Source of the DNA: Phoenix dactylifera
Lineage: Eukaryota; Streptophyta; Magnoliopsida; Arecales; Arecaceae
Length of the DNA: 64,000 bases
Assembly (NCBI RefSeq): GCF_009389715.1
Contig: NW_024068008.1
Coordinates: forward strand, 186,001-250,000
Direction of reading: 5' to 3'
Below are positions 10,381 to 21,488 of the stretch, piece after piece. Under the pieces are notes generated by a model. That model did not search any database. It was not told the origin of the DNA and saw only the letters and a program-made list of their open reading frames with translations. The translations under genes and the position numbers were made by a program. Every line of letters begins with the position of its first letter. Positions within the stretch are counted from its first letter, which is position 1.

Positions 10381-10566
10381 TGCACAGGATATTGTAGGAA
10401 GTTTTCTCTGCCGCATCCTGATATGTGATGACATTGCATTCGGGCAAGGCAAGTAGTCAAGCATTCACCATCACCAATCCACTCTCACCTCCGTCCAAGC
10501 TTGTAGATAATGGGTGCAACATGGCCTCAATTTGGAGATATGATGGTGGTGGCTGTGACAAGCATC
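10381..10566. repeat. Tandem duplication copy B, right part
   Basis: Begins with the second TGC of the target duplication and continues the match to copy A (GATATTGTAGGAAGTTT, GCATTCGGGCAAGGCAAG, ATGGTGGTGGCTGTGACA). Confidence 0.85.
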
Positions 10567-10723
10567 CCCAAGCCACCCCTCCATTCTTTGTATCTAATTA
10601 TGCCATGAAACTATGTTGTTGACGATTACTTTTTTTAATATAAGATTTCTAATCAAAATGAATGGATTACCATGAAAAAAATACATTAATTAGGCACTTT
10701 TCTTTTAAAGACTAGGAGGTTAT

Positions 10724-13700
10724 TGTTGGAATTTATCTGATTGAGCCCATCCGAATGTGGCCCACACTAACATACATCGGGATTTGTTTTAATTGTTTTA
10801 ATTTGATTTGAAGTCTGATTCAAGATAAGCCTATATGGAATATATTTTGTGGTGGTTGCAATAAAGTTAAATTCTACACAACCATAGTGGAGATAGTGCC
10901 CATCTTAGTCTCCGTAACTTGTTCTAATATGTTTCTGATGGGTGAGGCACATTATAAAAGGATATCCTACGGAACTTAGCCTCTAAGTCATACAAGAGTG
11001 CTTGTGAGGTCCTCCTAATTGGAAATACTTGGAGTTGGGTTTGGAAAATCAACATGCTATTTGTGGGCGGCAGGGGTAATTGCAGGCTGGTTTCAAAGGT
11101 CAAAGCATCAATGACTTTGTCTTCATGTAAAATTTATTGCCCCATATAGTTTAATATTGTGGTATCAGAGCTTAGGAGTTGTAAGGCATGAAAGCTCCTT
11201 TTATAGATATAGACCCGCGACTAGCCATCTTGGCCTCATGGTACATCTAAGGAACCATTCCCAGACTCCATGGCCGAAGAACCGTTTCTAGTCTCCATGG
11301 CCATAGTAAAGGAGTTTTTTTGGGCCTTGAATCATTTTTAAATAAACAAAAATTTCTATAATATATAATGATGGGTAAATATAATTGATCCAAGAAAGTT
11401 TTAATACTATCATAATTGTGTCTAAACTATTTAAATATTGAGTCGTCCCCAAAAGAGCATCTTCCTATTTGATGCTTAAATGGGTGAGACCGCAATGTTT
11501 GATGCTTAAATGGGTGAGACCGCAAGAGTGTGCATTGGATTGAGTCGCACTTTAATGCCTAAAAGTGTGATGTTTGCTTATACTCAATGTGCATATCTTG
11601 CTATATTCACCAATGATGTTGATATATCACTAATCAAGTATAGCCATTAGCATGTTATGGCACTAGCCCAAAGGAGAAACATAATGATGCATTTGGTTGC
11701 CCACTAAAGTTAAATATAAAGAAATTGAATTTACTTTAGATAGTTTAATTGTCATTTAGTCTCATTATTTGATGATAATGTGAGCATGTATTATGTCCAA
11801 CAGTTATTTCAACAATTATTGATAGCAGCGTAGGAAGAATTTTTTTTCTTAATGGATCAAATTTTTGGGAATGGAAAAAAGAATAATGCTCACATTAGGA
11901 TGTGTTGACCTTCACCTGGTGTTCTGAGTGGATGAACCTTCATCATTTAGGGATGAAAGCACACCAGAGCAGAAAAACTTTTTTGAGAAATAGGAGCGCT
12001 CCAATTTGCACCATGAAATCCAACATGAAGAGGTATATTAGGGGGATCCATCCCTTCATGTGACAAGGCATGTGAATTTTTGGATGTTGTGGAGTAGCAA
12101 TTTATAAGCTCTGATAAGACCAAGGCCAACATCCTAATGATGAGATTAGTCTTTATGTACAAGTAAAATTGGTATACGTGAGCATATTATGGATATGAGG
12201 GATATTGCATCGTAGTTAAATGATATTAAGGTTTACATATCTGATGCATTCTTGGCCCACTTTATTCTCAGTTGTCTCCAATCTAAGTGCGATCTCTTTA
12301 AGCTCTACTATAATATACATAATGAGGATTGGACAGTTAATGAACTACTAAACCAATGAGTGCAAGAGGAGGAGAGATTGAGTGGGAAGAAGACAGAGAA
12401 TGTAAATTTTGCTTCACATCAAGTTAGTGGAGGAGCAGGTAAAGAAAAAGATGCATCCAAAGCAAAATGGAAGAAAGCATTAGCTGTGACATTAGGTGAA
12501 GTCAGCAATAAGGTAATCAAATACTTTTTCTGCAAAAAGCAGGGATACCTAAAGAAAAACTGCATAAAGTATGAATAATGGTTGCATAAAAAAGGTACCC
12601 TTTACTCTATGTGTATTGCCAACGACTTGTAGCGCTTTCTATTAAGAAGGCCTCCAACTGAAAGTGAATGATCTATTTTTCATTGGAAATCAAGCATATT
12701 TGTATGTCAAGGTAGTTGGATGCTATAGGATAGTTGTGGATTCTGAATTTTTCCTAGATTTAGATAGGACCTTTTATGTTCCTTCTTTTTTTTTCATAAA
12801 TTTAGTTTCTATTCCTACTTTGGACAAAGTTAGTTTTTATGTTTCTTTTGGAAACACTATACTTAATTTAATAAAGGACTCTATAGTTGTTGGTTCTGGT
12901 TTGTTATGTGATGGTCTTTATAAACTTTTTTTTGGATCATTCGCTTGAGCAATCTTTCTTTTTAAACTCTTCTATTGGCAATAAAAAAAGCAGAATTAAT
13001 GAAAACTCCTTTATGTTATGGCATCGGAGATTGGGGCATATCTCAGAGGAAAGGGTCAAAAAGTTAGAGAAGGGTGGGGTCTTAGGATCATTAAACTTCA
13101 CCAATTTTATGACCTCTGTTGACTGCATAAAGTTAAGTTAGACATATGCATCTAAAAAAGGTGCTGGGAGGAGTGAAGAAACTTTGGAAATTATTCACAC
13201 TGATGTAGATGGAATTTTTCCCCATGTTTAATAGGTGAGAACTATTTTGCCACATCATTAATGATTATTTATGGTACATATATCTGTATATTCTATTTGA
13301 TAAGGCCGATATTTTTGAGGCCTTTAAAGAATTCAAAACAGAGGTAGAGAGATAATTAGAAAACGTGATTAAAATGGTTAAAACAGATAGAGGTGACAAA
13401 TAATACAGTAGACACATAGATGAAACAAAGGCTAGGACATTAACAAAATTCCTAAAGAAACATGGTATTGTATCATAATACACAATACCAGGCACACTAG
13501 ATCAAAATTGTATAGCTAAAAAAAGGAATTGAACGCTGCTTAAAGAGATGGTTCGGGCTATGATAAGTTACTCTACCCTAGGGATTTCCTTGTGGGGAGA
13601 GGCTATAAAGATAGCTACGTATATCTTAAATAGATCCTTATTAAGGCAATTCAAAAGACTCCTTAATTATAAGCTATGGACTGGCAGGCACCTAGATTGG

Positions 13701-13905
13701 GATATATATGTTTATGGGGACGTCCAACTGAAGCCAAGGTGTTCGACTTGTAAGAAAAGTTATTTGATCTTAGAATGATTAGTGGATTTTTTGTTGGTTA
13801 TCCAGAAAGATCAAAAAGATATTCATTCTATTGTCCATCTCATATACCATAAATAGTATAATCTAATAAAGCTAGATTTCTAGAGGATGACATTTTAAGT
13901 GAGAG
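10724..13905 (+). mobile_element. Decayed Ty1/copia retrotransposon, 5' LTR to integrase, truncated
   Basis: A probable LTR starts TGTTGGAATTTATCTG at 10,724. A tRNA-Met type primer site TGGTATCAGAGCT lies at 11,160-11,172. Gag remnants follow, with a degenerate zinc knuckle (FFCKKQGYLKKNC, about 12,525-12,565). A protease/pre-integrase region comes next (LWHRRLGHISEERVKKLEKG near 13,015). Then come integrase pieces, including IHTDVDGIF near 13,195 and ILNRSL near 13,625. Many stops and frameshifts interrupt it. The match ends near 13,905 at the GC-rich block. Reverse transcriptase and the 3' LTR are missing. Confidence 0.8.
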
Positions 13906-13909
13906 ATGC

Positions 13910-15130
13910 GCACGGGACGTGTGGCATGGTTCAGGTCCCAAGGACGTCGTCTCGTCCCATTTTCAAGATGCCTTCGCCGCCGCGCGCGCAGAGCTAGATT
14001 GGACTTCTTGTCTCCAATCCATCCCCCTCACATATTCCATGGGGTCCTTCACGTCCCCTTCAGTCAAACTCCGCTATAGTGCGGTCTCGTGTGGCCCTTC
14101 ATCGGTTTTGCAGGTTCAGCCAGCTCCCAGCCATGGCACCTTGTCGCGCGACACATGGTTGCCCCCCCTCGACCCTCTCGGTGCTGCTCGGATGTGTGCA
14201 TACATTGTCCCTTGTTGCCTTTGGTTATCTACTGCATGGTGGTGCTCCATTGTCGACGGGCCCTCGTGCGGGCCAAGACCCGCGAAATGTGTGAAAGGGA
14301 CGCACGAGATGGTTCAAGTCCCAAGGTCATCGGCTCGTCCCACCCTAATGATGTTTTTGCTGCCGCACGCATGCGGAACTGGATTGGCCTTCTTTGTAAT
14401 TCCGATCCATCCCCCTCACATGTTCCATGGGCTCCGTCCCGTCCCCTGCAGTCAAAGTTTCATCCGCTCTAGGATGGTCTCGTGCCTCCCTTCGTTGGTT
14501 TTGGGGGTTCAGCCTGCTCCCAGCCGAGTGCCACATGATCGCGCGGCACATGATTGCCCCTCCCGACCCTTTCGATACTTTTCAGATGTGCACATACATC
14601 GCCCTTAGTTGCCTCCCGTTATCTAGTGCGTGGTGGTGCCCGTTGCGTGCAGACTCATGGCGTTATTCGTCGGTCTGGCCGAGCTCACTCTCGGGCGTGG
14701 GACTCATGCCACGCAGTGCATGATTGGCCCCCCTCCTCTGCACCTCCCTCCCCCCACCCCAACTCTCCGAGGTGCCCAATCGGGTGGCACATGCTTTTTC
14801 CCCCAACGACCCTCTTGGTACTGCTTGGATATGTGCATACATCGTCCCTGGTTGCCTTCTATTATCTAGTGCGTGGTGGTGCTCGGATTTCGCCATGTCA
14901 GCGTGTGAGCTATGGTCCAGACGGGGCGTTCGTCGGTCCGGTCGAGCAATCGCTCTTGGCCCTCGGTCCCTGTCTAGTCCCCTCTTGTCGATGTTGCATC
15001 CGTGTGGGCATGGTGATGAGGCGGCGTTCGTCGGTCCGGTGGAGCACGCTCCGGTGAGTGGGACTCTTGCCGCATCGAGCCTGGTTGCCCTCCCCTTCCC
15101 CATCCCACTGCTACTCCGGCGGTGCAGCAC
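13910..15130. repeat. GC-rich block of degenerate repeats with a period near 380 bp
   Basis: It contrasts sharply with its AT-rich surroundings. Unit 1 starts GGGACGTGTGGCATGGTTC (about 13,915) and unit 2 GGGACGCACGAGATGGTTC (about 14,298), about 383 bp apart. Both continue with TCCATCCCCCTCACAT, a CTCCCAGCC block, a GTGCATACAT/GTGCACATACAT block and a GTGGTGGTGC block. Two further partial units reach 15,130. Open frames occur in several phases without domain matches, so they are by-products of composition. It could be a tandem repeat or an internal part of an unknown transposon. Confidence 0.7.
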
Positions 15131-15277
15131 GGTTCCATGCATCCGACTTATATAGCTTCGTTTGAAAAAAAAAATGTGGACCCAATAGCCGCTCGAACCA
15201 GAAAAGCAATATCTACTTTGGTTCATACTTTACGGGTATGGACCACATTCGAGTAGTTGGTTTAGCTTTGGCTGTTA

Positions 15278-15528
15278 GATATTGTTTGGGTGCCGGTTTA
15301 TAAAAATTATTTTCAGAAGACTTAAGAGTTTCGGAGAAAAATAGTTTTTAATAAAATTGGGAGATCCCATTTTGAGAAAACGTGAAATGTCATGCGTCTC
15401 ATAAAATATATTTTTCTGATATTATAAGATATCTAGATTATCTAACATTATTTAGAAATATTCATAAAATTCTGCAGATATTGATTTGATAAAATATTTT
15501 TACTAAAACTACGTAACCAAACAGCGCC
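15278..15528. mobile_element. Tourist-like MITE (251 bp)
   Basis: The ends read GATATTGTTTGGGTGCCGG and, inverted, GGCGCTGTTTGGTTACGTAG, with the shared TGTTTGG core. It is flanked by TTA at 15,275-15,277 and 15,529-15,531, the PIF/Harbinger target duplication. The interior is AT-rich and non-coding. Confidence 0.75.
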
Positions 15529-17417
15529 TTAAAGCCATGCCAATTGCCGAGCCATAAATTAAGGTCAGACTGGCCTCATTGAGGCGCCGTCAGCTGAATG
15601 GAGATCTGGGCTACATCCTTTGCGCATCCCCTTCCTTCGCTTGAATCACCGTTCGATCACCTATCGTACAGCTCTCAAAGCGCTACGAATTCCCTGACTC
15701 ACCGCCTGCACAGATCTCAAAGGGACCAGTGGATGATCCAACGGTTGATTGGCGGGAATGATGCAACCCCGACTCGCTGAGACTTCTCATTCGACGCAAT
15801 CTCCGTGTCCCCACGTGCACCTGTACAACGAGTGTGGGCTCCAGAATTAGCACTTCCTTCTTAAGCTGATGTGTCCAACATTGAGTGGGTACGAGAAACT
15901 GATACATGGTATGTCGCTTTCTAGTGGAATGTGAAAAAGCTGTCTGTATTATGAGCAAAACAGCTTATGTGGACCCAGTTTCGGCAATTCATTGCCACCG
16001 TCCGTAAGTACCGTTTTATGGTGCAATGCATGTTATGCACAAGCGCTCTCTCTCTCTCTCTCACCTTTTGCCGCTGTCTGACTCTGGGTAGGGTTTTGGA
16101 GGGCCGTCTTCCTTTTTGCGACTGAGAAATGGAAGAGAAGCGTTGAGGGAATGACAAGTTTAATTCTTCTCTCTTATTCATGCAGTCATCCATAAAAGTT
16201 GGTGGAATAGGCTTATAGATAGGATTGCAAGGCATGTTGCATGCCTCTTCCATGCAGTAGCTCGAGGTAAAATCGTTGCCGGGAAGAAAGAGAACCGACA
16301 GTGCAACAAGAGGTTTCTTTCTTCCTCCTCCTTTCATTTCCTTTACTTCTCGATCGATTGCCATGGAAAACCCTACGCAGATGGTGGACAGGTTGAGCGA
16401 TCTTCCAGATCCTCTTGTTGCTACCATAGTCGGCAAGTTACCCTTCAAAGAAGGTGCAAGAATGAACCTCCTTGGTAAGAGATACAGAAGGATCTGGCCC
16501 TGCTCCCTGAACATCGTGCTCGACGAGGCCGACTTCACCCTCGACAGTAAGGTCCTCTACCTGCGACTCAATGCCCGGAACTCCCTTGCCAACGGAATCA
16601 AGAGAACTGGCCGTGTGGCCTTCGTAAACCACGTCCGCCGCTTCATTGCCCGATGCCAAGAGCCAAAGATCAACACCTCCGCCTCCACTTCTCTTACCCT
16701 CAGGAGTATGCTGCTGAAATCGTGGAATGGATCAAGTTTGCTGTTGAGAGGGACGTGGAAGAGCTTGAGATTGATTTCAGTGATATCTGCGATCCCTTCG
16801 ATTTTTCTGTTGGTGACACGAACCCTTTTGTTTATGAACACTGTCGATGCCTGCGCACGTTGAAGCTATCAGCTTGTCGATCGGTTCTTCCTCAGTAGGC
16901 TGGGTGCATATGTTTATCTCAAGAGAATTGCATTTGAAAAGGTCTAGTTAGGTCCATACTCACTAGAGTACTTGATGTTCAACTGTCGATGTCTCGAGGA
17001 ACTCAAGCTAGCGAGCTCATCCTTCGTTGGTGATATAAGGATCTTGGAGTACAAGAATCGGCTGCTCACACACTTGACCATCAAGAATTGCTATTGCTGC
17101 ATGGAGGTCATGGTGGAAGCGCCAAAACTTAAACGATTCGAGTATTCCGGAGCATTGAAAGAATTTGAGCTTGGAGAGCTTGCGAATTTGGAGGAAGTGG
17201 AGCTTAACTTCGGTGTAGAATGGGTATTTTTACCCGATGGTGATGTTATATGCAATGAAATTTTGCGTCGGGTGGCCAGTGCAAGGACCTTGGCCGTGTG
17301 CAGTTTTACACTTCAGGTTTGGATTTGATTCAGTTGAATATATAGTTTGGTTTTCTTTCCATGCTGCAACGTGTTGCATTAATTTGGAATTAATTCATAG
17401 CGTAGTGATTATACTAA

Positions 17418-17674
17418 GACCCTGTTTGGACGCACCTCCCGAAGTTAACTACTGCATGGGGAACTTGAACGATGATGGAAGGTGGTTGCGGAATTCGTTA
17501 TCCCGAATTTATAGGGACATCTTTCCAAAGCTACAACCCCTGCCCGTTAATTGAATGCGTTATCCTAGTTTTCAGGGATAAAGAGTATCAAGCCACCTCT
17601 TCTGCTGCCTTAAAAATTCTTATCCAAGCATCCAACCATGTATCTTCTGTCCATCCGTTCATCCAAACACGCCT
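17418..17674. mobile_element. Tourist-like MITE in intron 1 of the F-box pseudogene (257 bp)
   Basis: Left end GACCCTGTTTGGACGC, right end inverted AGGCGTGTTTGGATG. TAA lies at 17,415-17,417 and 17,675-17,677. It is absent from the matching intron of the paralog at 33,118-33,581, which fits insertion after the gene duplication. Confidence 0.75.
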
Positions 17675-17858
17675 TAAATATATATACGAAGAAATGTTTA
17701 TATTGAGAATCAATTTGATTATTGACTATCATCCATCTGTAATCCACTGACCAACTCAGATGACCAAGGGCTACCATTTCATAATCTCGTTCATCATATT
17801 GGAGTTAGCTTGATAACATTTTTACTAGGTTATGAAGAACTAAGTAGACTAATATAGC

Positions 17859-17880
17859 ATATATATATATATATATATAT
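17859..17880. repeat. (AT)11 microsatellite
   Basis: Uninterrupted AT dinucleotide run in the intron of the F-box pseudogene. Confidence 0.95.
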
Positions 17881-18880
17881 CTCTTGATAATTAAGCTGAT
17901 TAATTAAGATTCCAATTACTGATTATTAATCTGCCATTGCTGTGTTCAATTTGAAACTGTCTGTTAACTATGATATCCAGATTGCATTTACTGTTATTAT
18001 CAATGTCTTACACCTGTTGATATGTAAAAGGTTATAGACACTGGAACCAATCCTTTACATTTAGAAGAGCCGATCGATAGACTTGAGCATCTGAAAATGA
18101 AGAAGATAGCGATGCATCGTCATGAGCTACGAGGAATTGCTTTTTTGCTGAGAAGTTGCTCAGAACTGGAAAACCTAACAATTGAAATGGGAAATTTGCA
18201 CGTCCTTGAGGTAAATAAACTGAATTTAGCGTATAAAATACATACTCTTTACAATTTTATTGTTTATCATTTACTAAAGCCATAACTTTTCTCAAATTTC
18301 AGTACGCTGATTATGCGGATGAGAAATTTCTAGAGGAGCTAGAATTTTGGGAATCTGTACGAGTACAGCCTTTCCAGTGCCTACAGAGCCATCTCAAGGG
18401 AGAGAAAAACGAGGTATCATTCCTGCAGTTTTTGCTAGAGAAATCAGCGGTTCTCCAAGAAATGAGCAGAGACGTCTCGAAGGCAACATCGTTAGTGAAT
18501 ATTGAACGATATATAAAAGCTGCTCAAGGACTGCGAAGCCTTTATAAGGCTTCGCCATTTGTGCAGATCGTGATTTCTTAATAAAGGGGAGAACATAAAG
18601 CATGCATGGCTGCTGATGAAGTTGCATTTTTAAAATAAAACCTTTCTTAGAATGGACTGTTGAGGTGTATGTAATAAACTTCATCTAGAATGGCCTTTTT
18701 GTTTCGTAAAAATCTCGGACGGCCTTTTACCGATCGATGTTTCATAATAAACATTTTTCATTGTTAACATTCTGATCGTAATTGATGAGTTCCATCTGCT
18801 TCATGATGCACTAATCGTGGAAGTTGATGGTGGTGCATATTCTCAGCTGAAACCTTTCTTAGAGTGCAGTGTTGACGGTG

Positions 18881-18934
18881 TATTAATAAATTTCATTTAC
18901 GATAGCCTATTAATAAATTTCATTTACGATAGCC
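18881..18934. repeat. 27-bp tandem repeat, two copies
   Basis: The unit starting TATTAATAAATTTCATTTAC occurs twice back to back without a mismatch, just upstream of CACTA-B. Confidence 0.9.
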
Positions 18935-19820
18935 TATTACTAGAGGGGTAAGTTATCTCTGTTTTTTGTAATTGCATTGACTAACTATCACTACCAGAAA
19001 ACACGCGTATAGTGACGGCGATTTCCGTCACTATACCGTGTTTCCGGTTACTAATACGGAATTTGTGACCGAAGCTTCCGTCACTGAATTGGTTACAAAA
19101 ACACGCGTCACTAAATTCTCAGTGACGACGACGATTTCCGTCACTAACCTCTGTGACAGAACCGCTGTCACTAAGCCGTTACAAATTCAAGAATTAAATA
19201 TTTAAAAAATTACGTATTTTCCGTCACTATCCAGTTGCGGCGTTAGTAACGAAGGTAACTTGATCACTGATTTTATCACAAAATGCGGTCACAAGTTTGG
19301 TCACTGATCTGTCACAACCTTCAGTGACAGATTTAGTCCTCACAAATATGGTCACACATTTTGTCACTATATTTATCATTAATCCCGTCACTGACCCTCA
19401 AGATAAGGTTACCGTCACTAATTTGTTACAAACGCTCTGAGCAAAATTAATTTTTATTAACCAAAATCCTGTCACTAAGTTTATGACTGCTCGTCACAAT
19501 ACTTGGTAACAATTTAGTAACAAAAATTTGGTCACTAATCACAATGTAATATCCTGGTATATTTGGTACATTGATTGGCTCATAATAATAATAACAATAA
19601 TAATAATATCATTAATAGCAAAGGCATTCAACATTACGCAAAAGTTATTTAAAATATCATTCAAAATAGGCATCAACATATCCTAAATCCATCAAAATCA
19701 AAGTCTAAAAATATATCATAGAGATCAACAGAGATTTCATTCCTCCTAGGAATGCAAAGACCTATCATCTAAGGCAAAAGCAATCATAATGAAGCATGAT
19801 CAGCAGAACCAGAATCACCA

Positions 19821-20225
19821 TTACTCCCCTGATCTAGATGCCTTGGTCCAAAGCCAATCTCTTCTCTCATCTTTTGAAGAACCTTCTCTTGCCATTTCTT
19901 CATAATTTTGCACTGCACCATTCATTTCTTCATCATTTATTTCTTTATTTGTATCCACCTCTTCATTCATGTCCCCATCAGGAATGTAATCATCATCATC
20001 ATGACATTCCTCGACACGCTCAGGCAACCTAGGAGGTTGAGGAGGAACTTGAGTAGCAGCCAGTATTAAAGCTGCTTTTCCATTACCTCTTGGTTTTCCT
20101 TTTTTCTTGGCCATAGCTGCACAACAATAAAAAGTTATAGTTATTTCACAATATAAATGTCAACAAATCCAATCAAAGTAAAGAACAATCAGTGGACCTG
20201 TTGCTTTCCCTTTGCTCTTCCTCAT
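19821..20225 (-). CDS. Small ORF of CACTA-B, unknown function (acidic, about 107 residues)
   Basis: Two exons are proposed: 20198-20225 (MRKSKGKAT) and 19821-20116 (after a GTGCAG acceptor; AMAKKKGKPRGNGKAAL...). They join in frame across the GT at 20,196-20,197. The product has a basic N-terminus and an acidic stretch (DDDDY, Asp/Glu-rich middle). It ends near the left subterminal repeats, the position held by the 3' end of the Ptta-type gene in family A. It may be a truncated transposon accessory gene. No domain was recognised. Confidence 0.4.
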
Positions 20226-20314
20226 GTCTGCACAATTATAATTTATAAGTCTAAAATTAGTTATATTAGCATTTCCAAGTGGACAAAGTAATGAAATAAG
20301 GCAACGATATCTAC

Positions 20315-20838
20315 CTTATTATTAATTTTTGGAGAATTTGGAGAGTGCCATGTGATATTGCTTATTGTCTGACAATGTATGAAGCAAGAATCTATAAACA
20401 TGGCCCCATTCCTGTTATGCTGAAAATCACTCAAGGAATTAAGCAAGGCAACCCTGAATCCTGCCAATAAAAAATGCAAGGGAGATATTTTTTTGTACCA
20501 ATCATCAGTGCCAACAGAAATAGAAAGTTAAAAATCATGCAAAATGAAACTTTGCAAGTTATGACCTTGGAGAGATTCAATCTGGTTGGAATCACAATTG
20601 TGAATGTTCAGCTTGCACCTTTGCCATGATTGTTGAGTATCAGATGATTCTGGAGCCAATATATGTTGTATCTGAATACATTGTAAACCATATTGTGAAA
20701 TGATATTTGAGAAATTACACATATTGATAAACAAAAGAAAGCATAATGGATAAGCATTACCTGCCAAACATCGTATGCTGGGTTGAGAATAAAGAGTGGG
20801 GTGTCTATGTTCTTAATAATCTCATGTGCAAAGAAACA
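20315..20838 (-). pseudogene. Captured pectin acetylesterase exons (Notum-like fold family)
   Basis: Plant pectin acetylesterases remove acetyl groups from cell-wall pectin. Three consecutive internal exons are present with intact GT-AG borders and matching phases. 20761-20838 is CFFAHEIIKNIDTPLFILNP then AYDVWQ. 20566-20671 is IQHILAPESSDTQQSWQRCK and ends at the first base of a Gly codon. 20315-20460 continues GFRVALLNSLSDF, with the conserved MFIDSCFIHCQ and ending INNK. The conserved NPAYDVWQ, ILAP and SC-HCQ elements identify the family. The N-terminal part, with the signal peptide and nucleophile Ser, and the last exon are missing. No stop occurs inside the three exons. Downstream splicing into the element exon would hit a stop almost at once if read in the captured phase. 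Confidence 0.9.
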
Positions 20839-21488
20839 CTGAAAAGAAAATTCGAGGCAAAATTTGAAAAAAAAAATGCAAAATTGAAAAGAAATTCTTA
20901 ATATCCATCCTGCAAGAAGAGAGGAAAAAACAAGTAAAGTAGATCTAGTCAATATGAACACAAACACCACCTTTGAATTTTCAGATGTATCAATTTGGCC
21001 AGTAATATTTGCACTTTATCTTGAAACTCTTCATGAAAAATGATCAAAGAAACAGACAATTTCCATGATTCAAAAATTTGGAACTCAAAATCAGATCAAA
21101 ATGCAAATAGTTTGACTTAGGCAGGTTAACCTGAACATATTTTGTCAAGCTTTGATTAATACATATACATAAAGTACAGAATGAGTGAAGTTACCCATAT
21201 TCACTATCTGAACTAAAATAAACTTTTAGTTAGAAAGAAGAACACTCTGTCACATAGAAAAACAGTAAGCATAATTGAATTAAGTTACATCTGTAATTCA
21301 TGTACTACAAGATTGGATCCAACAAACAAGCATGTCTCCCTATTTAATATTTTCTAGGATTTGAATGCCACCAAGACGAAAACTAAGCTTAGAGTCAAGT
21401 TCTGGTAGGCTCTGAAAATGTGTTCATCTCAAGTTAGTTTCTAGAAAGTGGATTCAAATTTTGGGTATCTAGGAATAACAAATACTGA

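Larger units (their letters stand above)
16363..18581 (+). pseudogene. F-box/FBD (LRR-type) protein gene, disabled paralog
   Basis: F-box/FBD proteins are substrate receptors of SCF ubiquitin ligases. Three exons are recognisable (16363-17316, 18031-18210, 18303-18581) with the same intron positions as the paralog at 32,167. The F-box starts at the protein N-terminus (RLSDLPDPLVATIVGKLPFK). An FBD-like C-terminal region includes WESVRVQPFQCLQSHLK. Exon 1 is broken by a frameshift near 16,668 (after CQEPKI), another near 16,871-16,885, and an in-frame TAG at 16,945-16,947. Exon 3 has a 24-nt in-frame deletion compared with the paralog. A Tourist-like MITE sits in intron 1. Exons 2 and 3 remain open. 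It is unlikely to make a full protein. Confidence 0.85.

Noticed and set aside
13919..15226. Several ORFs of 100 to 229 codons in the GC-rich block
   Set aside because: They overlap in many phases on both strands, follow the repeat units and show no domain. Long frames are expected in GC-rich DNA.
20608..20970. A 120-residue ORF with a hydrophobic N-terminus that could pass for a membrane protein
   Set aside because: The hydrophobic part is intron sequence; only CFFAHEI...DVWQ is coding, as a pectin acetylesterase exon.
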